A stretch of 53,019 nt of DNA from an uncultured Collinsella sp. (GCA_958348565.1 CATVZP010000004.1:1-53019), one strand, 5' to 3'; counted from the stretch's first letter, positions 42,093 through 51,582 are shown. Made by a program: numbers and translations. Notes: generated by a model from the letters alone, not told the origin.

Positions 42093-42578
42093 TTAGTTGA
42101 GGGCGGCTTGGGCTAGGCGGGCTTCGGCGTCCTCCTCGGTGACGCCCAGGGCCACGGCGAACTCCTCGATGGAGCGGCGCTTGGCTTCCTTGAGTACGCG
42201 CATGTAGTAGGAGCTGGGTTTTTTGTCTGCTTCCTCGGCCTGGCGAATACGGTGCATCATGGTTTTTGCCACGCGGACCGTCTCGGGCGCACCCAGCTTA
42301 AGCTGCTGCTTAAAGTGCGTCTCCTCGAGCGAGCTGTTGCGCTCGGTAAAGGTGTCGCACTCCAACTCGTTGTAGTGGCTCAGCAGGTGCTCGGCATCTT
42401 GCTGGGAGATGGCGGCATGCAGACGGTCGGCCTGCGCCACGGGGTACATGAGGATCGTCTGCGCATGTCCCTGCTTGGTCTCGAGCAACAACATGGGCTG
42501 CGGCGTGTCGTCCCTAAAACCGACGACGGTGCAGACTCCCTGACCCGGATGAATGACGTGTTGACCGATTGAGAACAT
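42093..42578 (-). CDS. CarD/CdnL-family transcription regulator
   Basis: A 161-residue protein. The N-terminal FSIGQHVIHPGQGVCTVVGF is the RNA-polymerase-binding Tudor-like domain shared by CarD, CdnL and the transcription-repair factor Mfd. The helical C-terminal half (SSYYMRVLKEAKRRSIEEFAVALG) is the DNA-contacting part. CarD proteins bind the RNA polymerase beta subunit and stabilise open complexes at promoters such as those for rRNA. ATG follows GGAGG. It diverges from argS. Confidence 0.88.
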   Translation of the reverse strand: MFSIGQHVIHPGQGVCTVVGFRDDTPQPMLLLETKQGHAQTILMYPVAQADRLHAAISQQDAEHLLSHYNELECDTFTERNSSLEETHFKQQLKLGAPETVRVAKTMMHRIRQAEEADKKPSSYYMRVLKEAKRRSIEEFAVALGVTEEDAEARLAQAALN

Positions 42579-42920
42579 GCTACCTCCAACTTATACGAAT
42601 TTACGTATGTCTAGAATAACACGCTGACGTGCGCAAACCTTCACTTTATGCAGGAAAAGCACACAACTCTGATAGGTAAGAGTATTCGATAAATAAAACG
42701 GCTTATTCATGCGTTTATGCATTTTCAGAACGTGTATAAATTGCAGGCAAACCGCCAACTTTGTACCACCGCGCAAGAGCGGTAGTCATTTTTGTGCATA
42801 TGCAATTTCGATTGGCTTTACCCTGCGACAGTGTGCGTCGCTTGTGATAGAGTGCTACAAACTCTGGCTTTTGCCCTACGAGTGACCAAGAGCTCGGGGG
42901 CTTTAACACAAGGAGGATCT
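42579..42920. promoter_or_regulatory. Divergent promoter region, CarD gene / argS
   Basis: 342 bp without a gene, AT-rich in the middle. There are imperfect palindromes (TGTATAAATTGCA, GTGCATATGCAATT) that could be arginine-regulator boxes, and a weak hairpin ACCACCGC/GCGGTAGT followed by CATTTTT at about 42767-42794. None is firm. Confidence 0.25.
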
Positions 42921-44774
42921 ATGCCCGAGAAGATTGAAGAGCTGGTACGCGCTGCGCTTGCTGCGGCCCAGGAGGCCGGCGACCTTTCCGCATTTGAACT
43001 TGACGATTGCGCCATCGAGCGACCGGCTGACACTTCTCATGGCGAGTGGACCTCCACCATGGCCCTGAAGTCCGCCAAGCTGGCTCACTGCGCTCCGCGC
43101 AAGATCGCCGAGGCCGTCGTTGCCCATATGCCCGAGGACCCCTCGATCGAGAAGGTCGAGATCGCAGGTCCTGGCTTCATCAACTTCTACCTCTCCGTCG
43201 CCGTCAAGAACGCCATCTTCGGCGAGGCCCGCGAGAAGGGCATGGACTTCGCTAAGTCCAACGTCGGCGGCGGCCTGAAGACCCAGGTCGAGTTCGTTTC
43301 CGCCAACCCCGTCGGCCCCATGCACATCGGCCACGGCCGCTGGGCCGCGCTGGGCGACTCCCTCTGCCGTGTTATGGGCCACGCCGGTTACGACATCCAG
43401 CGTGAGTTCTACATCAACGACCACGGCTCGCAGATGAACACCTTCGGCAACTCCATCAGCACGCGCTACATGCAGCTTGCCGACATCATCGCCAAGCAGG
43501 GCGTGGGTATCGACGAGGCTCACAAGCTGCTGATCGCCGACCGCGATGCCTTTGTTGCCGACGAGAACGATGAGCATCCCGAGACCCATCCGTACCAGGA
43601 TAACTTTGCCGAGACGCTGGGCAAGGACTCCTACGGCGGCGACTACATCATCGACGAGGCCGCCGAGTTCTGGCGCACCGACGGCGACAAGTGGGTCGAG
43701 GCCGATCCGCAGGAGCGCATGGAGAGCTTCCGTGAGCGCGGTTACGTGAAGATGGTCGACAACATGCGCGACCTCTGCCACGCCGTCAACTGCGACTTCG
43801 ATCGTTGGTTCTCCGAACGCTCGCTGTATGTGAAGGACACCGAGGGCGAGACCGCCGGCACCTCCGCCGTCGACCGCGCGTTTGAGAAGCTCGACAAGAT
43901 GGGCTATCTCTACACCAAGGACGGCGCCCTGTGGTTCCGCTCCACCGACCTGGGCGACGACAAGGACCGCGTTCTGATTAAGTCCGATGGCGAGTACACC
44001 TACTTCGCCTCCGACGTTGCCTATCACTGGGATAAGTTCCAGCGCGTCGACCACGTCATCGACATCTGGGGCGCCGACCACCACGGCTACATCGAGCGTG
44101 TCCGCTGCGTCTGCGACGCTCTCGGTTACCCCGGCAAGTTCGAGGTTCTGCTGGGCCAGCTCGTCAACCTGCTGCGCAACGGCAAGCCCGTCCGTATGTC
44201 CAAGCGCAAGGGCACCATGGTGACCCTGCAGGAGCTCGTCGACGAGGTCGGCTCTGACGCCGCCCGCTACACGCTCATCTCCAAGAGCTCCAACCAGATG
44301 GTCGACTTCGACATCGAGGCCGTTAAGAAGCGCGACAACTCCAACCCGGTGTACTACGTGCAGTACGCTCACGCCCGCGTGTGCTCCATCCTGCGTCGTG
44401 CCGCCGACGTTACGCCCGAGCAGGCTGACGAGATGGGCATGAAGGCCGTCGCCGCCAAGGCTATCGGTGAGAACGTCGATTACTCGCTGCTGACCGACCC
44501 GACCGAGCTCGCCCTTTCGCGTAAGCTCAACGAGCTCACCGACCTCATCGCCAGCTGCGCTCGCGACCGCGCTCCGTTCCGTCTGACGCACTTTGCCGAG
44601 GAGCTCGCCGGCGACTTCCACAGCTTCTATGCTGCCTGCCAGGTTCTGCCGAGCGAGGGCCGTCCCGTCGACCCCGAGCTTTCGCGCGCCCGTCTGGCCG
44701 CTTGCGACGCTGTCCGCGTGACGCTCGCCCTGGTGCTTACCCTTGTTGGCGTTTCCGCACCCGAGCAGATGTAA
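42921..44774 (+). CDS. argS: Arginyl-tRNA synthetase
   Basis: A 617-residue class I synthetase that charges tRNA-Arg. ATG at 42921 follows AAGGAGG. FVSANPVGPMHIGHGRWAALGD carries HIGH at about 135-138 (two segments of the motif region), preceded by the Add1 tRNA-binding domain. DGALWFRSTDLGDDKDRVL and YFASDVAYHWDKF are ArgRS signatures. RMSKRKGTMVTL at about 425-436 is the KMSKS equivalent. The DALR anticodon-binding helices are at the C-terminus. Codon use is strongly biased, as expected for a highly expressed gene. Confidence 0.96.
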   Translation: MPEKIEELVRAALAAAQEAGDLSAFELDDCAIERPADTSHGEWTSTMALKSAKLAHCAPRKIAEAVVAHMPEDPSIEKVEIAGPGFINFYLSVAVKNAIFGEAREKGMDFAKSNVGGGLKTQVEFVSANPVGPMHIGHGRWAALGDSLCRVMGHAGYDIQREFYINDHGSQMNTFGNSISTRYMQLADIIAKQGVGIDEAHKLLIADRDAFVADENDEHPETHPYQDNFAETLGKDSYGGDYIIDEAAEFWRTDGDKWVEADPQERMESFRERGYVKMVDNMRDLCHAVNCDFDRWFSERSLYVKDTEGETAGTSAVDRAFEKLDKMGYLYTKDGALWFRSTDLGDDKDRVLIKSDGEYTYFASDVAYHWDKFQRVDHVIDIWGADHHGYIERVRCVCDALGYPGKFEVLLGQLVNLLRNGKPVRMSKRKGTMVTLQELVDEVGSDAARYTLISKSSNQMVDFDIEAVKKRDNSNPVYYVQYAHARVCSILRRAADVTPEQADEMGMKAVAAKAIGENVDYSLLTDPTELALSRKLNELTDLIASCARDRAPFRLTHFAEELAGDFHSFYAACQVLPSEGRPVDPELSRARLAACDAVRVTLALVLTLVGVSAPEQM

Positions 44775-44818
44775 TTTGCGGGTCATTTGACCGTGTAGGT
44801 TCGGCTTTGCTGAGCCCT

Positions 44819-44855
44819 TTAAGCCCGATCTCCATGCGGAGGTCGGGCTTTTTGC
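44819..44855 (+). terminator. Terminator after argS
   Basis: AAGCCCGATCTCC pairs with GGAGGTCGGGCTT, then TTTTT. Confidence 0.9.
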
Positions 44856-45064
44856 GTTTGGCGGGGCTTTTTGGCGTGTTGGAAAATGCTACAAAGACGC
44901 AACTATACCGGTTTACGGGGCTGAATCGCCAACTGGCGACCATGGCGCCAATAGCGAAATTAAAACTGCAGGTAGACGGCTTATTGTTTCTTGAAAATGC
45001 AGGGTATGGTTGGCTTGCATCATTCTGGCCCCGTAATCCGGCATAGTTTTGAAAATGACCCCTT

Positions 45065-45087
45065 GGGGACGGAGGAAAACGGATCAT
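45065..45087. repeat. GGGGACGGAGG element, copy 2
   Basis: Exact 23-bp match to 36952-36974, here flanked by AAAATGACCCCTT and TTTTTG. It lies in the 912-bp gap between argS and rho, which otherwise has no supported gene. Confidence 0.7.
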
Positions 45088-45360
45088 TTTTGTCCGGGGG
45101 AGAGCGGTACGAAACCGTCCGCCACGAATTGGGGTTATCTACTACGTGTAGTCGTATACTCCGAACCATGTCGAAAGGTGCGATATTAAAACCGAAGGTA
45201 ACGGGCTTGCGATCTTAGGAAGATCGAGGGAATGGTTAGGGGTCGCGGGTCAAACGTAGTAGATGGGCGTGATTCGTGGCGAGCTGATCCTGGGACCGAC
45301 GATTCCGCTCTCGTGCCTCGTGGTCACCACGATCTTTGGGGGCTCGGCTGGCCTCTCCAT

Positions 45361-45433
45361 ATAAGTTGCGGTGGAATAGTTCCTGTTTGGGGCGGCTGCC
45401 GGGTTTTTCAGGAACTCTTTCACCGCAACTTAT
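45361..45433. repeat. TTGCGGTG palindromic element, copy 2
   Basis: Perfect arms ATAAGTTGCGGTG and CACCGCAACTTAT enclose AATAGTTCCTGTTTGGGG and a GC-rich middle. Shares order and sequence with 38366-38433. Confidence 0.7.
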
Positions 45434-45514
45434 GAGAGGTGGACATCGCCGCTCGTGGCTTTGTAAAGAGTGTCCCTTTTGGCTAGTCGTTTAAGAACGT
45501 CCCCGATGACTAAG

Positions 45515-45542
45515 TTGCAGGTGGTTGCGGTTGTGCTACACT
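45515..45542 (+). promoter_or_regulatory. Candidate rho promoter
   Basis: TTGCAG (45515-45520), 16 bp, TACACT (45537-45542). This gives a leader of about 140 nt before the rho start; rho leaders are often sites of autoregulation. Confidence 0.5.
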
Positions 45543-45686
45543 AACCCTGCGTAGTTGACGCAATCATTTCGATACAGATCAATGATGTCCGTCGTTTTTG
45601 TACGGAGCTAGACTGTTTAGCCGCCCTGAAGGTTTATGCAGGGAGCATGTGATCACAGGGCTTGAAAAGAAAGTTGAGCAAACACT

Positions 45687-48299
45687 GTGTCTGATCAACA
45701 GCAAGAAAACGAAATAACGACGACGGCCGCTCCCGCTGCACCGGCTGCGTTGGACCAGGTCGTGATGCCTGCGCCGGTGCAGGCTTCGGCTCCTGAGGCC
45801 TCCAAGGCCGCTTCGACGCCTGCGCCCGCATCGGCTGAGAAGGTCGCGCCTGCCGCTGGCGAGGGAGTTGCCCCTGCCGCCGAAGAGGATGCCGCGCCCG
45901 TAAAGCCCAAGCGCACGCGCCGTGCGCCTAAGCCCGCCGCTGACGGCGAGGAGGCCGACAAGCCCAAGCGTCGCGCCATGCGCGCGACGCGAACCAAGCG
46001 CACCGTTGCCGATTCCTCCGCGCCGATTTCCGATGAGGTTGCACAGGCCCGCGCGCTGGCGCAGATCAGCGAGGCTCAGGTTGTGCGTGCCCGTCGCCGT
46101 GCTGCCGAGCGCGAGGCCGCGGCACTGACCGAGCTTGCAGCGCCGGTCGTCTCCGAGGCGTCTGCGGCCACCGAGGCCCCTGTCGCGGGGCAGCCGACCG
46201 AGAAGCCGGCTCCGCGCACGCGTCGTCGTGCGGCCAAGTCTCAGCAGGATGCTGAGCAGGCGGCTCAAGAGTCCGGTGAAGCTCCGGCTCGTTCTGCGGT
46301 GGGGGAGGGTGCGCAGCCCTCTGAGTTTGCAACACCCGCCGAGGCCAACGAGGTTCCCGTCGTCGATCCCGCTCTTCGCCCGCACCGTCGCGGCCGCAAG
46401 CCCAAGGCCTTCGTCGAGGCCGAGAAGGCTGCCGCCGCTGCTGCAGCAGCCGCAGCTCAGGACGCCGCGATGACCACCGCGCCCGCGCCTGTCGCCGACA
46501 CTCCTGTTCAGGAATCTGCCGCCACCGAGGTCGGAGCACCCGCCGAGGACGAGCCCGCCGATGTTCGTCCCGGTCGCAGCCGTCGCACGGCCGCTAAGCG
46601 CCCGTCCAAGGCCAAGGGTTCGAAAAAGGACGCGTCCGAGGAATCGGGCAACGAGGTCGCCGAGGCAACCGTCGACTCCGCTTCCGATGCCGAGAACGCC
46701 GGTCAGCCGGCAGCCGAGAAGCCCAAGCGTACGCGCAAGAAGTCTGCAAAGGCTAAGGCTGTCGAGCAGCAAGCCGATGCCGAGCCCAATGCCGATGCCG
46801 ATACCAAGGCCGATAACGAAGTCCCGGCCGACACCGACGCCGCAACTCCGTCGGCCAAGGTCGCCACGACCGCCGAGACCGACGAGAACGCCCGCCCCAA
46901 CCGCCGTCAGCACAAGCGCAACGACGAGCGCAACGAGCGCAAAGACGAGCGCAACAACGACCGCCGCAATCGTCAGCGCGACCGCAAGCAGCGTAATAAG
47001 GAGCGCAATGCCGCCCCGACCGAGCCCACGCTTTCACGCGAGGAACTCGCGGCCATGAAGGTCGCCGAGCTGCGCGAGAAGGCCAAGGAGTTCGAGATCG
47101 AGACGACCGGCAAGAAGAAGGCCGAGCTCGTCGAAGAGATCTACACCACCGCTGCGAAGGCCGAGGGCTTCCGTGACATCAAGGGCATTCTGCAGATTCG
47201 CCCGGACAGCTCCGGCATCATCCATGCCCACGGCTACATGAAGTCCAGCGACGACGCCTTTGTTCCCGCCTATCTCATCCGCTCCGCACGCCTGCGTACG
47301 GGTGATGTGATTGAGGGCTCACTGCGCCCCTCACGCGGCGGCGACAAGCGCGCCGGCCTCGCTAAGATCACGACCGTCAACGGCCTTGATCCCGAGCAGG
47401 CCCGTAACCGCCCCAAGTTTGGTGACCTCACCCCGGTCTATCCCAACGAGCCGCTGCGTATGGAGCACGGCAAGGATTCCATCACCGGTCGCGCCATCGA
47501 TATCGTGTCGCCGATCGGCAAGGGCCAGCGCGGTCTGATTGTGTCTCCGCCCAAGGCCGGTAAGACCACGATCCTCAAGAAGATCTGCCAGTCTATCTCG
47601 ATCAACAATCCCGAGGTGCACCTCATCTGCCTGCTCGTCGACGAGCGTCCCGAAGAGGTCACCGATATGCAGCGCTCCATCAAGGGTGAGGTCGTGGCCT
47701 CGACCTTCGATATGCCCGCCGACAACCATACTCGCGTGGCGGAGCTCGTGATCGAGCGTGCCAAGCGCATCGTGGAGCTGGGTGGCGACGTCGTGGTGGT
47801 ACTCGACTCCATCACGCGCCTTGCACGCGCCTACAACCTGGCCGCTCCCGCCTCGGGCCGTATCCTGTCGGGCGGCGTCGATTCGGCGGCCCTGTATCCG
47901 CCCAAGCGTTTCCTGGGCGCTGCCCGCAACATCGAGAACGGCGGCTCGCTCACCATCCTGGCCTCCGCCCTCATCGATACCGGCTCCAAGATGGATGAGG
48001 TCATCTTTGAGGAGTTCAAGGGTACCGGCAACATGGAGCTCAAGCTCGACCGCGACCTGGCCGACCGCCGTATCTTCCCGGCCATCGATCCCGTTGCCTC
48101 GGGCACGCGCAACGAGGATCTGCTGGTCGACGAGCAGATGCGCCCGTTTGTCTTTGGTCTGCGCCGTATCCTCGCCGGCATGAACAATACCGAGCGCGCG
48201 GCCGCGTCGTTTATCAAGGGTCTCAAGGGCACCAATACCAACCAGGAGTTCCTGGTGCGGTCGGCAAAAAAGCATAGCGATTACGAGCAGACGTTCTAG
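45687..48299 (+). CDS. rho: Transcription termination factor Rho with long disordered N-terminal extension
   Basis: An 870-residue Rho; a typical one has about 420. Residues 1-448 are a low-complexity extension: Ala/Pro/Glu/Lys-rich, with recurring KPKRTRR-type basic blocks, ending in an Asn/Arg/Asp-rich tract (about 405-440). The normal Rho core begins at LSREELAAMKVAEL. It has the RNA-binding cold-shock domain (GILQIRPDSSGIIHAHGY), Walker A SPPKAGKTT at about 620-628, VVVVLDSITRLARAYN and the C-terminal RNA loop. Rho is a hexameric RNA helicase that ends transcription. The start is GTG with only a weak site (AAGAAAG, rather far upstream). Other actinobacterial Rho proteins carry insertions, but this one is very long. 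Confidence 0.95.
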   Translation: MSDQQQENEITTTAAPAAPAALDQVVMPAPVQASAPEASKAASTPAPASAEKVAPAAGEGVAPAAEEDAAPVKPKRTRRAPKPAADGEEADKPKRRAMRATRTKRTVADSSAPISDEVAQARALAQISEAQVVRARRRAAEREAAALTELAAPVVSEASAATEAPVAGQPTEKPAPRTRRRAAKSQQDAEQAAQESGEAPARSAVGEGAQPSEFATPAEANEVPVVDPALRPHRRGRKPKAFVEAEKAAAAAAAAAAQDAAMTTAPAPVADTPVQESAATEVGAPAEDEPADVRPGRSRRTAAKRPSKAKGSKKDASEESGNEVAEATVDSASDAENAGQPAAEKPKRTRKKSAKAKAVEQQADAEPNADADTKADNEVPADTDAATPSAKVATTAETDENARPNRRQHKRNDERNERKDERNNDRRNRQRDRKQRNKERNAAPTEPTLSREELAAMKVAELREKAKEFEIETTGKKKAELVEEIYTTAAKAEGFRDIKGILQIRPDSSGIIHAHGYMKSSDDAFVPAYLIRSARLRTGDVIEGSLRPSRGGDKRAGLAKITTVNGLDPEQARNRPKFGDLTPVYPNEPLRMEHGKDSITGRAIDIVSPIGKGQRGLIVSPPKAGKTTILKKICQSISINNPEVHLICLLVDERPEEVTDMQRSIKGEVVASTFDMPADNHTRVAELVIERAKRIVELGGDVVVVLDSITRLARAYNLAAPASGRILSGGVDSAALYPPKRFLGAARNIENGGSLTILASALIDTGSKMDEVIFEEFKGTGNMELKLDRDLADRRIFPAIDPVASGTRNEDLLVDEQMRPFVFGLRRILAGMNNTERAAASFIKGLKGTNTNQEFLVRSAKKHSDYEQTF

Positions 48300-48338
48300 G
48301 CCGTCCGCCGCACGCGACAACAACCATAGACATGTCAG

Positions 48339-48370
48339 AAGGGCCGGGGTTTAGATCACGGCCCTTTTCG
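48339..48370 (+). terminator. Terminator after rho
   Basis: GAAGGGCCG / CGGCCCTTTTC stem-loop. The remaining bases to 48611 hold no supported gene. Confidence 0.75.
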
Positions 48371-48611
48371 TATAGCCGCTCGCCAACGATTATTGACCTC
48401 ACGACCGGCAAGCAGCGATTTTCCCGTTTCAATCCCGCTTCGTCGCTTGCAATCCCCAAGGGGGTTTCGCATAATAGCTGTTAAGCTTCGCGACGGAAAA
48501 CGCAGATGAAACGAACCATATACCGTTGCTTTGGGGCATAGCCCCGCTTCATCTTCTCTCGCGCAGCCAACTTAATGATGCGATTTGGGTGCTGGAAGAT
48601 GGGGAGAGCTC

Positions 48612-50081
48612 ATGGCTTCTTCTGATGCAACACAACGAGCAGTTCTTGCTGGACTTTCCTGCGGAATCGGCCTTGCCGCTCCCGTGGTGATGTATGCTGC
48701 CACGCTGCCGTTTTCGTCGGTGAACGAGACGGTCGTCGCGGGCGCTGTCCCCTTTGCCGTGGGTGCGGTGGCGGGCGTGGGTATCTATGCCGCCTCGCTC
48801 GGCATTTCTGAATATCGCGCACAGCATGCCGAGCGCCTGTTCCAGCCCGACGCCATGGGTGGCGCTGCGAACGTCAACCAGCATCAAGATGAGTTCCAGA
48901 CCGCCTCGATGCCCGCCCAACAGCAGTGGGCTGCTCCTCAGGGCGTTGCTACTGCGGCTCCTGCCGTTCAGGCAAACGCCGCGCAGCCCTCTTCGGTTTT
49001 CTCTGGCCTGACCGGTGCCTTGCAGCGCCGTCGTGCCGACGATGGCGTCCCCACTATCGCTCGCGCCGCAGACGCCATGAGCGAGGCCGACGCCTGGTCC
49101 ATGATCGATAGCATGCTCGACGACGATTCGCCGGTCAGCTGCGATCCCACGCGCTCACGCGACGTCTACCAGGTCGCTATCGACGAACTCACCTACGGCG
49201 GGCAGACCGGCTCCATTAACCGCGATGACATCGCTGCCGCTGCGCGCGCCGTTTCGGGCTCTCATGCCGCCCCTGCGGGCAGCACGGCCGCCTTTGTGGC
49301 GCTTGTGGCTAACGCCGCCAACAACGCCGCCACGGCTCAATCCGTTACGTATGACACTGCCGTGCCCGTGACTCCGGCCGCCGCCACCGCCGTTGACCCC
49401 TACGCCGACGAGCCGCTGGCCGTCGACGAGGAGACTATTGCCGCCCGCCGCGCTGCCGAAAGCTCGCTGTGGGGCGCTCCTGCACAGCAGCAGGCGGCGG
49501 AGGCGGTGCCGTTCAACGCGAACCTTGCCAACATGCCGATCATCAGCGACGCCTCTGCTGCGGCTATCGATCTCGACGACCTTGACGAGCCGGTCATCTC
49601 GAACGACATGCCGTATGTGGTCGCTGCCCCGGTCGATGCCCCGGCCTCCGCGTCCCAGTCCGTCGCAGTTGACGAGCCTGTCGATGCGACTTCCGAGGAA
49701 GACGTCCCCATGGCCGATTACTCGGGTCACGAGGGCATGTGGGCCGCCGCTGCCGCAATTTTGAACGAGGTCGTCGAGCCTGCTCCCGTTGCCGCTCCGG
49801 TGTTTACGCCTGCTCCTCAGCCCGCTGCCCCCGCTTACGTTGGTCGCCACAGTGCCGTGTTCCCTGAGGATACCGCCCGCATCTCGCGCGAAAGTATCGA
49901 GCGTGCCGAGGCCATCGCTGCTGGCATCATGGAGAACCGTCGTCACGAGCGCGTCAATCAGATTCTCGAGGAGGAGATCGACCGCCTACAGTCTGCAGCG
50001 GTGAGGCGCACTGGTCGTGCCTATCTGAGTGTTATCGAGGGCGGCACCGCCAGCTTTGAGCCGCTCTGTGCGGAGGCATAA
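48612..50081 (+). CDS. Ala/Pro-rich membrane protein of unknown function
   Basis: A 489-residue protein. Two hydrophobic segments near the N-terminus (VLAGLSCGIGLAAPVVMYAA and VVAGAVPFAVGAVAGVGIYAA, about residues 11-60) are followed by a long Ala/Pro/Val/Glu-rich, probably disordered region. A short ordered C-terminal part (ERAEAIAAGIMENRRHERVNQILEEEI, in two helices) ends in AYLSVIEGG. Residues 130-200 also look ordered (MSEADAWSMIDSMLDDDSP). ATG at 48612 follows GGGGAGAG. The VanZ-like gene starts 7 bases after its stop, so they form an operon. No family recognised. Confidence 0.75.
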   Translation: MASSDATQRAVLAGLSCGIGLAAPVVMYAATLPFSSVNETVVAGAVPFAVGAVAGVGIYAASLGISEYRAQHAERLFQPDAMGGAANVNQHQDEFQTASMPAQQQWAAPQGVATAAPAVQANAAQPSSVFSGLTGALQRRRADDGVPTIARAADAMSEADAWSMIDSMLDDDSPVSCDPTRSRDVYQVAIDELTYGGQTGSINRDDIAAAARAVSGSHAAPAGSTAAFVALVANAANNAATAQSVTYDTAVPVTPAAATAVDPYADEPLAVDEETIAARRAAESSLWGAPAQQQAAEAVPFNANLANMPIISDASAAAIDLDDLDEPVISNDMPYVVAAPVDAPASASQSVAVDEPVDATSEEDVPMADYSGHEGMWAAAAAILNEVVEPAPVAAPVFTPAPQPAAPAYVGRHSAVFPEDTARISRESIERAEAIAAGIMENRRHERVNQILEEEIDRLQSAAVRRTGRAYLSVIEGGTASFEPLCAEA

Positions 50082-50088
50082 CTTCTGC

Positions 50089-50538
50089 ATGCTTAAACTC
50101 GATCGAAAATGGGCGGTCGCGTCCTGCCTGATGGTGCTGCTCATCTGGGGCAATTCGATGGTTCCTGGCACGGGGTCCGGTTCATTGAGTCTGTCGATTA
50201 TGGAGGCCGTTCGCGGCTTTTTGAACGACATGGGGCTTCCGTATGAGTGGGTGACCAACTTCGTCGTTCGCAAGTGCGCGCATTTTACCGAGTACATGGT
50301 GCTCGGCATTCTGGCGACGCACGCTTTTGATATCGAGGGCCGTCGCACCTTTGACGTATTGCTTCCCACGGCGGTTTTCCTACTGCTGATCCCCTCGATT
50401 GACGAGACGATTCAGCTCTTTGTGCCCGGTCGCGCCGGTATGATTACTGATGTGATGATCGACTGCTGCGGAGCGATGACGGGCGTTGTGCTTCGATATC
50501 TTCTACGATCGCTCATATGTGCCAAAAAGGCCGCCTAG
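50089..50538 (+). CDS. VanZ-family membrane protein
   Basis: A 149-residue protein with four hydrophobic segments. FVVRKCAHFTEYMVLGIL and DETIQLFVPGRAGMITDVMID are the VanZ-family signatures (conserved Lys, His, Glu and Asp-Glu residues). VanZ-like proteins are widespread, and one gives low-level teicoplanin resistance; most, including this one, have no known role. There are no other van genes nearby. ATG at 50089 follows GGAGG 12 bases upstream. A strong terminator overlaps its 3' end. Confidence 0.88.
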   Translation: MLKLDRKWAVASCLMVLLIWGNSMVPGTGSGSLSLSIMEAVRGFLNDMGLPYEWVTNFVVRKCAHFTEYMVLGILATHAFDIEGRRTFDVLLPTAVFLLLIPSIDETIQLFVPGRAGMITDVMIDCCGAMTGVVLRYLLRSLICAKKAA

Positions 50539-50572
50539 GACACATTGCTTGGTCCTAGGCGGCCTCTCTTTG
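50529..50572 (+). terminator. Terminator after the VanZ-family gene
   Basis: GGCCGCCTAGGAC pairs with GTCCTAGGCGGCC, followed by TCTCTTTG. Confidence 0.8.
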
Positions 50573-50650
50573 TTTGGGGCTTATACAGGGCGTGGCGGCG
50601 TTATTCCGTAGGATGGGATTGCTGGACGTCGTGGCGCCCCATTGGCGCGC

Positions 50651-51544
50651 CTACTGCTGAAGCGCGGCGGCACCCAGGGCCAGGCAACCCATGATGCCCT
50701 GCTTGCCCTCGAGGCTGTTGTTGACGATGTAGTTATCGATGTCGTTGACCTCGGGCGTGACGATATAGCCGTTGAGCATTTCGGCGCACTTTTTGCGTGC
50801 GAGCGGCACGATGGGGGTGTGGTCGGCCACGCCGCCGCCGATGATAATCTTTTGCGGTGCGTAGCACAGCGTGTAGGTCATGAGTGCCTGCGCCAGATAG
50901 CCTGCGAGCAGGTCCATGGCCTCCGGGTCGTCGGCCATGTCTCCGGCGCTCTTGCCGTCCCAGCGCTTTTTAACGCCAGGACCGGCGATGAGGCCCTCGA
51001 GGCAGTTGTCGTGGAAGGGGCAGGCGCTATGCTCGCCAATGGTGTCGCGCGGGTCGCGCGTGACCAGGATGTGACCGGCTTCGGGGTGCATCATGCCGTG
51101 GACGAGCTGACCGCCCGAGAGCACGCCGGCACCCACGCCGGTACCGATCGTCAGGTAGACCACGTCAGTGAGGCCCTGGGCGCACCCAAAGGTGACCTCG
51201 CCCAAGCAAGCGACGTTGACGTCGGTATCGTAGCCGCAGGGGACCTTGAGCTCGTTTTGGATGGTGCCCAGTAGGTCAAAGTAACGCCATGCGGTCTTGG
51301 GCGTCTCCAAGATCTTGCCGTACTGGGGCGAGGCAGGGTTGACCGCGGTGGGGCCAAAGGCGCCGATGCCCAAGGCGGCGATGCCCTTGTCTGCAAACCA
51401 TGCGTTGACGGCCTCGACGGTCTCCTGCGGGGTCGTGGTCGTGATCTGCTCGCGCTCCAGGACCGTACCGTCCGCATAGCCCGTGGCGCAGACCATCTTG
51501 GTGCCGCCGGCCTCGAGTGCTCCGATAAGCTGCTGCTCTGCCAT
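50651..51544 (-). CDS. ROK-family sugar kinase, fructokinase-like
   Basis: A 297-residue kinase. GALEAGGTKMVCATG is the phosphate-binding loop, VVYLTIGTGVGAGVLSGG the second ROK motif, and HPEAGHI...CPFHDNCLEGLIAGPG contains the His/Cys zinc site. The CxFHxxCxEG pattern and the missing helix-turn-helix point to the fructokinase branch (ScrK/GmuE type) over glucokinase. Fructose or mannose is the expected substrate. ATG at 51544 follows GAGAGGAA. It is preceded on its strand by the aminotransferase gene, but a terminator lies between. Confidence 0.85.
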   Translation of the reverse strand: MAEQQLIGALEAGGTKMVCATGYADGTVLEREQITTTTPQETVEAVNAWFADKGIAALGIGAFGPTAVNPASPQYGKILETPKTAWRYFDLLGTIQNELKVPCGYDTDVNVACLGEVTFGCAQGLTDVVYLTIGTGVGAGVLSGGQLVHGMMHPEAGHILVTRDPRDTIGEHSACPFHDNCLEGLIAGPGVKKRWDGKSAGDMADDPEAMDLLAGYLAQALMTYTLCYAPQKIIIGGGVADHTPIVPLARKKCAEMLNGYIVTPEVNDIDNYIVNNSLEGKQGIMGCLALGAAALQQ

Positions 51545-51582
51545 AGTATTCCTCTCTCTGGGACGAGTTGCTCCGTGACTAA

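Noticed and set aside
45263..45364. 33-codon hydrophobic ORF upstream of rho
   Set aside because: No ribosome site, and its stop falls in the first bases of a repeat element; it could be a gene fragment but cannot be supported.
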